Shown: positions 46,292 through 55,812, counted from the stretch's first letter. The stretch: 64,000 nucleotides of DNA from Bacteroidota bacterium (GCA_018268135.1 JAFDXD010000124.1:1-64000); one strand, 5' to 3'. Notes: generated by a model not told the origin, from the sequence alone. Numbers and translations: made by a program.

Positions 46292-46873
46292 TTAAAAATC
46301 TCCGGCGCTATCTTCGGCATCATCAGAGGTTTCTTCTTCAGCTGTGGTTTCACTATCTGATTCATCACCTTCCTGTCCATACCCTTCGTTAAGTGCATCA
46401 GGTTGCAGGTCATACTTTTCTTCCATCTCTGCAAGGCGCTTATCTACCAGGCCTTTTGTGCCATATTGCGATGGCGATAACCCTTCTACTCTTACACATA
46501 CAGGATAGCTAAGTTTTTTATTTACATCTTTATCTACCTGTATAAGCTCTACCATAAAATGCCAGTTCTTATTAAAGTCGTATTCGTAAATAAATTTTTG
46601 ATTAGGATCTTTAATTTCGCTGCCAATACTCACTTCTGCCATGATGAGGGGCTCTGCTTTGTACTCCTTATCATACTTTTCAAGAGAAATTTCACGGCCT
46701 CTCTTCCAGGTATCGTTGCTGCGGTAAAATGTAGCTTTGTGCTTATTATCAAACTCAAAACTTTTTAAAATAGCATTGTGCAAATCAAAAAAAGTTTGGG
46801 TATGTATAATAGCCACATCCCGGTAAATGCTTTCATCTTCTTCCCAATATGTTCTGAATTTTAAAACTGCCAT
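46292..46873 (-). CDS. pRiA4b ORF-3 family protein
   Basis: A 193-residue protein. Residues about 1-140 match the pRiA4b ORF-3 fold (FRTYWEEDESIYRDVAIIHTQTFFDLHNAILKSF, then YEYDFNKNWHFMVELI). The C-terminal 40 residues are an acidic tail rich in Glu, Asp and Ser. Despite the plasmid-derived name, this form is a conserved chromosomal protein in Bacteroidota, and no transposon feature surrounds it. Function is unknown. It lies between miaA and the CCA-adding enzyme gene on the same strand. Confidence 0.8.
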   Translation of the reverse strand: MAVLKFRTYWEEDESIYRDVAIIHTQTFFDLHNAILKSFEFDNKHKATFYRSNDTWKRGREISLEKYDKEYKAEPLIMAEVSIGSEIKDPNQKFIYEYDFNKNWHFMVELIQVDKDVNKKLSYPVCVRVEGLSPSQYGTKGLVDKRLAEMEEKYDLQPDALNEGYGQEGDESDSETTAEEETSDDAEDSAGDF

Positions 46874-46918
46874 TTAGTAAAGTTAATTTTAATATTTGAC
46901 ATGATGAAACAGTGATTT

Positions 46919-48337
46919 TTAATCTTCTTTTTTTAAGCCCATTTCATTTGCTTTTTCTATCATAAACTTATATGCAGCATCATAATCATTTGCAATAATA
47001 CCATCTAAGATGGCATTGCGGATGGCATCTTTTATAATGCCTACAGGCTTGGATGGTGCAAGTTGAAAAGTTTTCATTATCAGTTCGCCACTAATCGGCG
47101 GTTGCCAGTTGCGGATATGGTCTTTCTCTTCTACCTCTTTGCAACGCTCTCTTACCATTTCAAAATTTTCGATATACCTTTTTACCTTTTGCTTATTCTT
47201 AGAAGTAATATCTGCCTTACACAAAAGCATTAGGGCATCAATATCTTCGCCTGCATCAAAGAGCAATCTTCGTATAGCCGCATCCGTTATATTTTCTTTA
47301 CTCAGGCTTATTGGCCTCAGGTGAAGCTCTACAAGCTTACGCACAAACCGCATTTTTTCATTTTGAGGCAACCTGAGCCGGGCAAATATCTTAGGTACCA
47401 TTCTCCCTCCTACTACTTCATGCCCATGAAACGTCCAACCATGCCCTTCTTCAAATTTTTTGGTTACGGGTTTTGCTATATCATGCAATACAGCCGCCCA
47501 TCTCAGCCAAAGATCATCAGTAGTGGCAGCAATATTATCTACCACCTGCAGGGTGTGGTAAAAATTATCTTTATGCCCTTTGCCATCTACATATTCGGCC
47601 CCGGCAAGGGCTACCATCTGCGGAAAAATAATTTGCAGCAGCCCGGTTTTATATAACAAATCAAGGCCAATGGATGGTTTTTTGCTCAGTAAAATTTTAT
47701 TGAATTCATCTGCTATTCTTTCTGAACTTATTATTTTAATTCGATTGCAGTGCAGGCTAATTGCCTGCAAGGTGGATGGTTCGATATTAAATTGCAATTG
47801 GGCTGCAAACCTGGTGGCACGCATCATACGCAATGGGTCATCGCTAAAAGTTTTGCCCGGCTCCAATGGTGTCTTGATAATTTTTTTTTCAAGATCAGCC
47901 ATGCCTCCAAAAGGATCAATTAATTTACCAAAATCAGTTTTATTAAGGCTGATGGCTAAAGTATTGATGGTAAAGTCCCGCCTGTTTTGATCGTCTTCTA
48001 ATGTGCCGGGCTTTACCATTGGATTGCGGTTATCAAAATGGTAACTTTCTTTTCTGGCTCCTACCATTTCAATCTCCACATCTTCTACTTTCATTTGGGC
48101 AGTGCCAAAGTTTTTAAAAATATTTACCATCGGCACAGGGCTAAATAATTGAGCTGCTTTTTCTGCCAGCGCCATTCCATCCCCCAGGCATACAATATCT
48201 ATATCTTTGGTGGGCCGGTTCAATATTTTATCTCTTACAAATCCGCCAATCACATAACTATCCATCCCCATTTCTGTGGCTGCCTGTGCAATTTTCCTAA
48301 ATATTACTAATTCTTTTTCCGTACAATTAATATCCAT
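46919..48337 (-). CDS. CCA-adding tRNA nucleotidyltransferase with HD domain
   Basis: A 472-residue class II nucleotidyltransferase. The catalytic head has VIGGFVRDKILNRPTKDIDIV near residue 30 with the metal-binding Asp pair, then RRDFTINTLAI near 130 and the PLRMMRATRFAAQL helix near 165. An HD phosphohydrolase domain starts near 255 (KGHKDNFYHTLQVV) and contains HDIAKP near 290. It adds or repairs the CCA end; the HD part may remove cyclic phosphates. It could also be an A-adding or poly(A) polymerase form. Confidence 0.92.
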   Translation of the reverse strand: MDINCTEKELVIFRKIAQAATEMGMDSYVIGGFVRDKILNRPTKDIDIVCLGDGMALAEKAAQLFSPVPMVNIFKNFGTAQMKVEDVEIEMVGARKESYHFDNRNPMVKPGTLEDDQNRRDFTINTLAISLNKTDFGKLIDPFGGMADLEKKIIKTPLEPGKTFSDDPLRMMRATRFAAQLQFNIEPSTLQAISLHCNRIKIISSERIADEFNKILLSKKPSIGLDLLYKTGLLQIIFPQMVALAGAEYVDGKGHKDNFYHTLQVVDNIAATTDDLWLRWAAVLHDIAKPVTKKFEEGHGWTFHGHEVVGGRMVPKIFARLRLPQNEKMRFVRKLVELHLRPISLSKENITDAAIRRLLFDAGEDIDALMLLCKADITSKNKQKVKRYIENFEMVRERCKEVEEKDHIRNWQPPISGELIMKTFQLAPSKPVGIIKDAIRNAILDGIIANDYDAAYKFMIEKANEMGLKKED

Positions 48338-48500
48338 AATGGCAAAGATAATTGCTGCCTATTTAATGAAAGTCTGCATTTTTTTGAAACCATTTATACC
48401 AGTAGCCATAAATAACCCGTTACCATAGTGGCAGTTACTAAATGCTTGGCATTATAGTTGACAAAGATAGTTTCCACTAATAAAATCTTAATTAAGCCAC

Positions 48501-48508
48501 TAAATTTG
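48501..48508 (+). promoter_or_regulatory. -7 promoter element of lon
   Basis: TAAATTTG matches TAnnTTTG 27 bases before the lon ATG. An AGGA stretch about 7 bases before the ATG could act as a ribosome-binding site, which is uncommon in this phylum. Confidence 0.45.
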
Positions 48509-48535
48509 TCATTTTGACGAACTAACCAGGAAAAT

Positions 48536-50935
48536 ATGAATAATAATTTTTATACGCAGGGAAATGAAGAAGAAATGGAATTTATGCCCATGATTCCCCT
48601 CAATGAAGATGAAGATGGAAATGCAGATGAACAAAAGCTTCCGGAAGAATTACCACTGTTACCACTTAGAAATACCGTGTTATTTCCGGGAGTGGTTATC
48701 CCCATTACAGTAGGAAGGGATAAGAGCATTAAGGCAGTTACTGATGCCTATAAGGCTGACAAATTGATAGGCGTAGTTGCGCAAAAAGACAGTAATATAG
48801 AAGAGCCTACCATCAGCGATTTAGAAAATATTGGCACAGTTGCTAAAATTGTAAAGCTGATAAAAATGCCCGACGGAGGTACTACTATTATTATACAAGG
48901 ACGCAAGCGTTTTAAAATAGAAGAAATTACCAGTGATGAGCCTTATTTTAAGGCTAAAATAAAAATGCTGGAAGAGGAAAATGCTAAAAGTGACCCCGAC
49001 TTTGATGCCCTTGTTGGTAGCATTAAAGACCTTGCCGCTCAAATCATCAGCCTTTCGCCCAACCTGCCAAGCGAAGCAGGCATTATCTTAAAAAATATTG
49101 AAAACCCTTCTTTTTTAATACATTTTGTAAGCAGCAATCTTAATAGCGATATAAGGCAAAAGCAACAATTGCTTGAAATAAGCAATATAAAAGCAAGGGC
49201 AGAATTATTAATGAACCTGATGCATACCGAACTTCAGTATGCAGAATTAAAAAATAAGGTTACCAATAAAACCCGTGCCGAGCTTGATAAGCAGCAGCGT
49301 GAATATTTTTTGCAACAGCAAATGAAAGCCATTAAAGATGAATTGGGTGGCGATAATGTAGCAGAGGTAAAAGACATGCAAAAAAAAGCAGAAACAAAAA
49401 AATGGACTGCTGCTGCAAAGGATATGTTTACCAAAGGAGTGGAAAAATTAGAAAGGATGCATCCCTCTACTCCCGATTACTCAGTGGTGTACAATCATCT
49501 TGATTTGATGCTCGACCTTCCGTGGCAAGAATATACCGAAGACCAGTATGACTTAAAAAAAGCAAAAAAAATATTAGACCACGATCATTATGGGATGCAC
49601 AAAATAAAAGAGCGCATACTCGAATACCTGGCCGTATTAAAATTAAAGGGTGATATGAAAAGCCCAATCCTTTGCTTTATAGGCCCTCCGGGTATTGGTA
49701 AAACCAGTCTTGGTAAAAGCATTGCTGCCGCCATCAGCCGAAAATATGTAAGGGTAAGCCTTGGTGGCCTGCATGATGAAAGTGAAATTCGTGGCCACCG
49801 CAAAACCTATATTGGTGCAATGCCGGGGCGTATTTTACAATCAATCCGCAAGGTAAAATCGAGCAACCCGGTAATGATACTTGATGAGATAGACAAAGTA
49901 GGCAATACCGTACATGGCGACCCATCATCTGCCCTGCTTGAAGTATTGGACCCTGAGCAAAACAATACTTTTTATGATAATTATTTAGAGCTTGAATATG
50001 ATTTAAGCAAAGTGCTTTTTATAGCAACTGCCAACAGCTTAAGCAGTATTCAACCGGCGCTTAGAGACCGCCTAGAAATAATAGACCTGAGCGGATATGC
50101 AATAGAAGAGAAAATAGAAATAGCCCGAAGGCATTTATTGCCCAAGCAAAAAGAAATGCATGGATTAAAACCCGCCAGTTTTAAAATGAGTGATACGGTA
50201 ATTGAAAAAGTGATAGCAGATTACACAAGAGAAAGTGGTGTAAGAGAGTTGGACAGGCAGCTTGCCAGCATTATGCGGTATCAGGCTAAAGAAATGGTGC
50301 TAAAAGGAAAACTTAAAGCTACCATAACCAATAATGATATAGAGAAAATATTGGGCAAGCCAAAATACAGTAATGAATTATACAAAATGGCTAATATGCC
50401 GGGAGTAGCAGTGGGCCTTGCCTGGACTTATGTAGGCGGCGATATTTTATTTATAGAAACACAATTGAGCGAAGGCAAAGGAGAATTGAAACTAACCGGC
50501 AACCTTGGTAATGTAATGAAAGAAAGTGCCAGTACCGCTTTTACCTGGCTTAAAGCCAATGGCAAAAAATTAGGTATTGATTTGGAGAATATGAATAAAA
50601 AAGATGTTCATATACACGTACCCGAGGGCGCTACGCCAAAAGATGGCCCAAGCGCAGGCATTACTATGATGACGGCTCTTGCAAGTGCATTTTTAGGAAA
50701 AAAAATAAAGCCATACCTGGCCATGACGGGAGAAATAACTTTGCGTGGGCAGGTATTGCCAGTAGGAGGTATTAAAGAAAAAGTATTGGCGGCAAAGCGC
50801 TCAGGAATTAAAGAAATAATAATGTGCTTTCAAAATGAAAAAGATGTAAGCGAAATAAACCCTCAGTATATTAAAGGCATAAAATTTCATTTTGTAAAAA
50901 CAATGCAACAGGTTTTAGATATTGCATTAGCATAA
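48536..50935 (+). CDS. lon: ATP-dependent protease La (Lon)
   Basis: A 799-residue cytoplasmic quality-control protease. The N-terminal substrate-binding domain (LPEELPLLPLRNTVLFPGVVIPI) spans about 35-245, the AAA+ domain has Walker A GPPGIGKTS near 383 and Walker B VMILDEIDKVG near 443, and the protease domain carries Ser706 in KDGPSAG and Lys749 in GGIKEKVLAA. Both catalytic residues are intact. Divergent from the CCA enzyme gene, and followed by a strong terminator. Confidence 0.97.
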   Translation: MNNNFYTQGNEEEMEFMPMIPLNEDEDGNADEQKLPEELPLLPLRNTVLFPGVVIPITVGRDKSIKAVTDAYKADKLIGVVAQKDSNIEEPTISDLENIGTVAKIVKLIKMPDGGTTIIIQGRKRFKIEEITSDEPYFKAKIKMLEEENAKSDPDFDALVGSIKDLAAQIISLSPNLPSEAGIILKNIENPSFLIHFVSSNLNSDIRQKQQLLEISNIKARAELLMNLMHTELQYAELKNKVTNKTRAELDKQQREYFLQQQMKAIKDELGGDNVAEVKDMQKKAETKKWTAAAKDMFTKGVEKLERMHPSTPDYSVVYNHLDLMLDLPWQEYTEDQYDLKKAKKILDHDHYGMHKIKERILEYLAVLKLKGDMKSPILCFIGPPGIGKTSLGKSIAAAISRKYVRVSLGGLHDESEIRGHRKTYIGAMPGRILQSIRKVKSSNPVMILDEIDKVGNTVHGDPSSALLEVLDPEQNNTFYDNYLELEYDLSKVLFIATANSLSSIQPALRDRLEIIDLSGYAIEEKIEIARRHLLPKQKEMHGLKPASFKMSDTVIEKVIADYTRESGVRELDRQLASIMRYQAKEMVLKGKLKATITNNDIEKILGKPKYSNELYKMANMPGVAVGLAWTYVGGDILFIETQLSEGKGELKLTGNLGNVMKESASTAFTWLKANGKKLGIDLENMNKKDVHIHVPEGATPKDGPSAGITMMTALASAFLGKKIKPYLAMTGEITLRGQVLPVGGIKEKVLAAKRSGIKEIIMCFQNEKDVSEINPQYIKGIKFHFVKTMQQVLDIALA

Positions 50936-51028
50936 AAATATTTAGAAGAGCAAACCTTTTTACTACTCTTTCCGTATGTAGTATGAGCGGCTAATTTAGT
51001 ATTAGTTGTTTTAAGGGTTAAAAGAACA

Positions 51029-51052
51029 TTCCCCCTGACTCTTCAGGGGGAA
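51029..51052. terminator. Strong terminator after lon
   Basis: TTCCCCCTGA (51029-51038) and TCAGGGGGAA (51043-51052) form a perfect 10-base stem with a CTCT loop, followed by TTATTTTTATT. It lies between convergent lon and the four-helix membrane protein gene. Confidence 0.85.
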
Positions 51053-51076
51053 TTATTTTTATTAAATTTCTTCTTC

Positions 51077-51559
51077 TCAATTGCTCATCCTTTCATTGCG
51101 TTTTTCTATCCAGTCTTTTTCTTCGGGGGCAGTTAAGGCTTGCAAAATACCCACTAAAAAAATGGCTGCAACATTGGCCGCCAGAAAAATCATTTCATAA
51201 CTATTGTAATGATCAATATCTGTGTAGGCATGGGTTGTAAATGTTATTACATCTTTTGCAAAAAAATAAACCCAAAAAGCTAATGCTACGCTAAACACTG
51301 CATAGGATATATACCTTGCAATGGCTGACGGATGCTGTATTGTTCTCTTAAAGTAAATAAGATAAATGCTGGTAAAAAGCATCATGGGAACAGACAAAAT
51401 AAAAATTATATAAATGTATGATGCCCAGGGAATATAATTTAACAGGCCAAAAAATAATCTTATTAATAACAACAGCACTACAAATGCCAGTATCAGCCCC
51501 AGCATGGTTATTACAAGCGAAGTAAATAACCGGATGTATTTTGAATACTTATCTTCCAT
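51077..51559 (-). CDS. Four-helix membrane protein, unknown function
   Basis: I do not recognise this 160-residue protein. Four hydrophobic segments lie at about residues 10-38, 44-66, 82-103 and 122-143, with a charged C terminus (EEKDWIEKRNERMSN). There is no signal peptide or catalytic motif. It begins 12 bases after the M42 peptidase gene ends, so the two are probably cotranscribed. Confidence 0.7.
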   Translation of the reverse strand: MEDKYSKYIRLFTSLVITMLGLILAFVVLLLLIRLFFGLLNYIPWASYIYIIFILSVPMMLFTSIYLIYFKRTIQHPSAIARYISYAVFSVALAFWVYFFAKDVITFTTHAYTDIDHYNSYEMIFLAANVAAIFLVGILQALTAPEEKDWIEKRNERMSN

Positions 51560-51571
51560 TAATGGTATATG

Positions 51572-52678
51572 CTACTTAAAGTAATTGAGATTGGTTTTGG
51601 GCGACAGGGTTAATAAAGTTTCGTACATCAGTTTTACCGTATTTTCTATATCAGATTTGTGCAACATTTCTACCGTTGTGTGCATGTACCTGAGCGGTAT
51701 GGAAATAAGTACTGAAGGGCATCCATCGTTAGCATACGCAAATGACTCTGTATCGGTACCGGTGCTACGGCTTACGGCCCGTAACTGTACAGGAATTTTA
51801 TTTTTTTCAGCCGTTGCTTGTACCACATCTAACAATTTGTTGTGTACTGCCGGGCCATAGCATAGCGAAGGCCCTTTGCCACAAGCACATTCGCCCTCCG
51901 AAATTTTATTAATCATTGGGGTGGTACTATCGTGTGTAACATCGGTAATGATGGCTACATCAGGCTTTATACGGCGGGCTATCATTTCTGCTCCTCTTAA
52001 TCCTATTTCTTCCTGCACTGCATTTACTATGTACAGGGCATAAGGAAGTTTCTTTTTATTTTGTTGCAATAGCCTGGCTACTTCAGCAATCATAAATCCG
52101 CCAATGCGGTTATCAAATGCCCTGCCTATTAAAAAATCATGCGACAGTTCTTCATAGCCATCTTCATAAGTGGCTACAGCGCCAATATGAATACCCAATG
52201 CTTCTACCTCTTTTTTATTGCGGGCGCCACAATCTAAAAACAGGTTATCTACTTTTGGCTGAGGCTCTTTTTCTGCATTGCCTAACCTGGTATGAATAGC
52301 GGGCCAGCCAAATACTGCTTTTACAATTCCTTTTTTGCCATGTATGAGTACCCGCATAGATGGGGCAATTTGATGATCTACTCCGCCATTTCGTTTTAAA
52401 TAAATAAGCCCTTCGGGCGAAATGTAATTTACAAACCAGCTTATTTCGTCTGCATGGGCTTCTATCACTACTTTAAAACTTGCTTTAGGGTTGATAACTC
52501 CTACGGCTGTACCATACGGGTCGGTAAAAAATTCATCAGCAAAAGGTTTTAAATAATTCATCCACAATTTTTGGCCGCTGCTTTCAAAGCCGGTAGGCGA
52601 TGCATTGTTGATATAGTTTTTTAAAAATTGGTAAGACTCTGTAGTGAGGAGCGATTTACGCTTTGCTGATTTGGCCAT
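51572..52678 (-). CDS. M42-family aminopeptidase/endoglucanase-like metallopeptidase
   Basis: A 368-residue di-zinc peptidase. The zinc ligands are visible in order: EAHADEISWFV near residue 70 (His and Asp), GRAFDNRIGG near 180 (bridging Asp), AVQEEIGLRGAE near 215 (catalytic Glu pair), DVTHDST near 240, and RYMHTTVEML near 325 (His). Members form large tetrahedral aminopeptidases, although some were annotated as cellulases. The ATG at 52678 is chosen over one seven codons upstream. Confidence 0.93.
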   Translation of the reverse strand: MAKSAKRKSLLTTESYQFLKNYINNASPTGFESSGQKLWMNYLKPFADEFFTDPYGTAVGVINPKASFKVVIEAHADEISWFVNYISPEGLIYLKRNGGVDHQIAPSMRVLIHGKKGIVKAVFGWPAIHTRLGNAEKEPQPKVDNLFLDCGARNKKEVEALGIHIGAVATYEDGYEELSHDFLIGRAFDNRIGGFMIAEVARLLQQNKKKLPYALYIVNAVQEEIGLRGAEMIARRIKPDVAIITDVTHDSTTPMINKISEGECACGKGPSLCYGPAVHNKLLDVVQATAEKNKIPVQLRAVSRSTGTDTESFAYANDGCPSVLISIPLRYMHTTVEMLHKSDIENTVKLMYETLLTLSPKTNLNYFK

Positions 52679-52798
52679 GTAAGTAATATTTTTTTGCAAA
52701 AATACTTTAATACCGGCTATTGACGCAATAATAAAAATGTAAAAGTAGCAGCGGCATAAATGCTGATAAGAATGGAGGCTGCCGAAATAATTAGCCCC

Positions 52799-52868
52799 GG
52801 TAGTAGGGGTTGCCCCGGTGAGGCTTTGCGCAGGGTCTGGAGCCGGAGCAATACCGGATAACGGGACC
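52799..52868 (+). repeat. GC-rich dispersed intergenic element, copy 1
   Basis: A GC-rich island in AT-rich spacer. CCCCGGTGAGGCTTTGC (52813-52829) is identical to 59568-59584, and the flanks also match loosely (AGGGGTTG before, GCCGGAG after). It lies in the 298-base gap between the M42 peptidase and UbiA-like genes, where nothing else is visible. Confidence 0.6.
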
Positions 52869-52976
52869 CATGCTGATTATTGATAATATGCCCGGCTTCA
52901 AAAAATTAAATTTCTCTAATCATTTTGTACAGACAGAATGTGGCATTGCATTAAATGATTTCAGAAAAATATTTGC

Positions 52977-53816
52977 TTATGTATGAAAATTAGCGGCAAT
53001 ATAAGTAGCAAGCGCAGATACCATCATTAACCCATCTACCAGAAAATAATAAAAAAAATATCCCTGTTTTTTAAATGAAAACCTGTACACAATCCATACT
53101 ATGATGCCTGTAATGGCAAATGCTATTACCTGAGGATTGTCTTTAAAATATATGCGAACCCAAATACCTGTAGCGGCGTATAATAAAAAAATAATATTAA
53201 TAATGATGGTTAGGTTTCGATGGCTTACATCGGTAGCCAGGCTGTGCAGGGCATGTATTTTATCTATGGCCATATCTCTCATATCGAAAATAACGCAGAG
53301 CAGGAGCATGAAAAAAAATCTTGCTGCAAACAATGTAATTACCAGCAAAGGATCGGTATGCAACACCGGTATGGCCGGAAAAATAACAGTAACATAAGCC
53401 CAGGTGAAAGAGAGTAAAGTTGTTTTTAAAAAACCGGCCTTGCGGGCAAATGAAGCAAACTTAAAAGGCCACAGGGGCAGTGAGTATAGCAGTGTAAGCA
53501 ATATGGCAATGGCCACATACAAATAGAGATAGGGCAAAAAATAAATACAATATAACATGCCGATAGCTGCTACAGAAAACATACTGAGGTATGAAAAATT
53601 TTTTTTAATAAATACCTGCAGGGCCCTTTCTTTACTAAATGAAAACTTACTGATGAGCCAGTAAAAATTGTAACTGCTTAGGGTGGCAAAAAAAACAAAC
53701 CCATAAATATGAATATCGGAGCTGTTATGCAGTATTACATCTGTTTGAAAACATAATGCTACTGCACAAAATGAAATAAAAATAGAATGTGATAAAATAA
53801 AACGTAGCCAGCCCAT
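52977..53816 (-). CDS. UbiA-superfamily-like membrane protein
   Basis: A 279-residue protein with about eight membrane helices. One cytoplasmic Asp-rich loop, FDMRDMAIDK near residue 180, matches the second UbiA motif. The first motif (usually NDxxD) is replaced by SYNFYWLISK near residue 50, lacking Asp. That casts doubt on prenyltransferase activity. Its stop codon region overlaps nothing, while its start shares base 53816 with the end of the lipoprotein gene upstream, so both are probably one operon. Confidence 0.65.
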   Translation of the reverse strand: MGWLRFILSHSIFISFCAVALCFQTDVILHNSSDIHIYGFVFFATLSSYNFYWLISKFSFSKERALQVFIKKNFSYLSMFSVAAIGMLYCIYFLPYLYLYVAIAILLTLLYSLPLWPFKFASFARKAGFLKTTLLSFTWAYVTVIFPAIPVLHTDPLLVITLFAARFFFMLLLCVIFDMRDMAIDKIHALHSLATDVSHRNLTIIINIIFLLYAATGIWVRIYFKDNPQVIAFAITGIIVWIVYRFSFKKQGYFFYYFLVDGLMMVSALATYIAANFHT

Positions 53817-54298
53817 TACTCAAAGATATAGTACAGGGGCCCCATTTGTGCTACATTGCTTTTATTATTTGCAAAATCTTTTACATATACTTCAAAATAC
53901 AGAGTATCAATATGCGGCCTGGTGCCGGGGTCAGGTACCTGTAGCAAGCCTTGCTGGTCAAAAAGGTTGATGGCAATATCTGCATCCAGGTTCTTATGAT
54001 TTATTTTTGATAAATCTGGAAAAATAACTGAATCGAGCTGGGCGGGATTGGTTGTAATATTTCTGATATAAACATAAGAAGAGTGCGCCGTATCATTGGT
54101 ACCGATATCGCCCTCGGCATCTGTTAGCTGAAAATGCAGAACAGGCAATGCATCGGTATTGGTGCTTAATGTGCCATCCTTAAACATATTGGGCGATATG
54201 GATTTAAATTTGATTTGTGGCGCTGTTGTAAACTTATCTTTACTACAAGAGCTTAAAAAAATAAACCCTGCAAAAGCAACAAATAATAATGGACGCAT
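53816..54298 (-). CDS. Lipoprotein of unknown function
   Basis: A 160-residue lipoprotein with signal and lipobox (FVAFAGFIFLSSC, Cys at about 18). The mature part has a beta-sandwich feel, with QLTDAEGDIG near residue 72, a motif common in cadherin- or Ig-like exported proteins of Bacteroidota (D-AEGDIG), and YFEVYVKDFANNKS near 138. It overlaps the UbiA-like gene by one base. I do not recognise a specific family. Confidence 0.72.
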   Translation of the reverse strand: MRPLLFVAFAGFIFLSSCSKDKFTTAPQIKFKSISPNMFKDGTLSTNTDALPVLHFQLTDAEGDIGTNDTAHSSYVYIRNITTNPAQLDSVIFPDLSKINHKNLDADIAINLFDQQGLLQVPDPGTRPHIDTLYFEVYVKDFANNKSNVAQMGPLYYIFE

Positions 54299-54432
54299 TT
54301 GTATAATTTATACCAAATTTAGCAATAGTAATTCAAAATAAATAGCCTGTACCAAAGATTAGGATACCCTTAGCGGCTAAAATGCTGCATTGCAAAAAGA
54401 TTTAACGATTTTTACTAAAATTTTTCTTTCCA

Positions 54433-55443
54433 TTGATTCTACAAAATCAGGATATTATACAAAAAATCTTTAGTACTGGTAGCGCCGGCTTTGAATCCTG
54501 CGCTTTAGAAGTTTTCAATTACCAGTATGAGCATTGTACTGTGTACAGGCAGTATTGTAAGTTGATACAGCGGCCGCCGGAGCATACTCACACATTGAGC
54601 CAGATACCTTTTTTACCCATTCAATTTTTTAAAACAAAAAAAATAGGCAATGATGCAGGAGAGGCTGCATTAATATTTGAAAGCAGTGGTACTACTAACA
54701 GTATTAACAGCCGGCATTATGTACAAGATGCGGGAGTATATGAACAAAGTTTTTTAAGCGGTTTCAAAAAATTTTATGGCAATGCTGACCAATACTGTAT
54801 TATTGGATTATTGCCCTCCTACCTGGAGCGGGGGCACTCTTCCTTAGTGTACATGGTAAATAGGCTTATTGCCGAATCTAAAAATGAAAAGAGTGGTTTT
54901 TATTTACACGATTTTAAAAAACTTAGCCTGCAACTTGAAGAAAATGAAAAGAATGGCAAGCCTACCCTTTTAATAGGCGTAACCTATGCCCTGCTCGACT
55001 TTGCCGATCAATTTGAAATGAAATTAAAAAATACAATCATTATGGAAACCGGTGGCATGAAAGGGAGGCGTAAAGAAATTACCCGTAGTGAAGTGCATGA
55101 TACATTGAAACAACGGTTAGGGGTACACGAAGTACATTCTGAATATGGAATGACGGAATTGTTATCGCAGGCCTACTCAAATAGCAATGGCATTTTTACC
55201 TGCCCGCCCTGGATGAAGGTGCTTATACGTGCCGAAGATGACCCTTTTGAAATACTGGAAGCCAATAAATTATCCGGAAAATACAGAGCAGGCGCTATCA
55301 ATATTATAGACCTGGCCAATATAAATAGTTGCTCCTTTATAGCCACAGACGATGTGGGCAAACTATATCCCAACGATAGTTTTGAAATAATTGGGCGGCT
55401 TGATAATAGTGATATAAGAGGCTGCGGCCTGATGATTTTGTAA
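54433..55443 (+). CDS. LuxE/PaaK-like acyl-activating protein
   Basis: A 336-residue protein of the LuxE acyl-protein synthetase/PaaK family. The AMP-binding loop is FESSGTTNSINSRHY near residue 77, with IPFLPIQFFKTKKI before it, an HSEYGMTELLSQAYS adenylation-type motif near 240, and GKYRAGAINIIDLANI near 285. The start is a TTG at 54433; no ATG lies nearby in frame. LuxE proteins normally pair with LuxC reductase, but no such gene is near. It may activate an acid for an unrelated pathway. Confidence 0.82.
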   Translation: MILQNQDIIQKIFSTGSAGFESCALEVFNYQYEHCTVYRQYCKLIQRPPEHTHTLSQIPFLPIQFFKTKKIGNDAGEAALIFESSGTTNSINSRHYVQDAGVYEQSFLSGFKKFYGNADQYCIIGLLPSYLERGHSSLVYMVNRLIAESKNEKSGFYLHDFKKLSLQLEENEKNGKPTLLIGVTYALLDFADQFEMKLKNTIIMETGGMKGRRKEITRSEVHDTLKQRLGVHEVHSEYGMTELLSQAYSNSNGIFTCPPWMKVLIRAEDDPFEILEANKLSGKYRAGAINIIDLANINSCSFIATDDVGKLYPNDSFEIIGRLDNSDIRGCGLMIL

Positions 55444-55615
55444 AAAAGAGGGTTTTTCACCGCATTTTTTATTAGGATTTTGAAGCCAAAAAACCGTTGG
55501 ACATCATTTCATTTTTTTCTGAAATGCAATACAGCATTGACTTTCAACAATATTACTCTTGTTCAGCATCATAAAATGAACGCAAAGTTGATTTAAAATA
55601 AAAACCACCGGGTGG

Positions 55616-55812
55616 TAATTTTGCATTATCAATATTGAGGAAAGAGAATCATATAGCAGGCAACCGAAATAGCAAAGCAGTCGAAAGGTCGTAGTCGAAA
55701 GACGGTGGCAAGATACTAAAAATATTATTCAACAGTTATAAACTGTTAAAGTTTTTCATATGGCAAGCAATCGAAAGGTCGCTCCGTTTCTACGGAGGGA
55801 CCTATTTTTTTT
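55616..55812 (+). ncRNA. Candidate small structured RNA
   Basis: A perfect -7 element TAATTTTG (55616-55623) follows a palindrome ACCACC-G-GGTGGT (55604-55616). The predicted transcript runs from about 55628 to a strong terminator: GGTC plus CTCCG (55777-55786) paired with CGGAG plus GACC (to 55802), then T8 (55805-55812). Inside are GTC-GAAA-GAC (55694-55703), a perfect hairpin AACAGTT-ATA-AACTGTT (55731-55747) and TCGAAAGGTCG twice (55681, 55771). No protein-coding frame fits. It does not resemble RNase P, tmRNA, 6S or SRP RNA as I know them. Confidence 0.5.

Noticed and set aside
46292..46873. pRiA4b ORF-3 gene as a plasmid or transposon trace
   Set aside because: No inverted repeats, transposase or composition break around it; this family is chromosomal in the phylum.
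48459..48486. TTGACA...TAAAAT resembling an enterobacterial sigma-70 promoter before lon
   Set aside because: Bacteroidota primary sigma factors use TTTG/TAnnTTTG; a TAnnTTTG lies closer to lon at 48501. The match is probably chance in AT-rich DNA.
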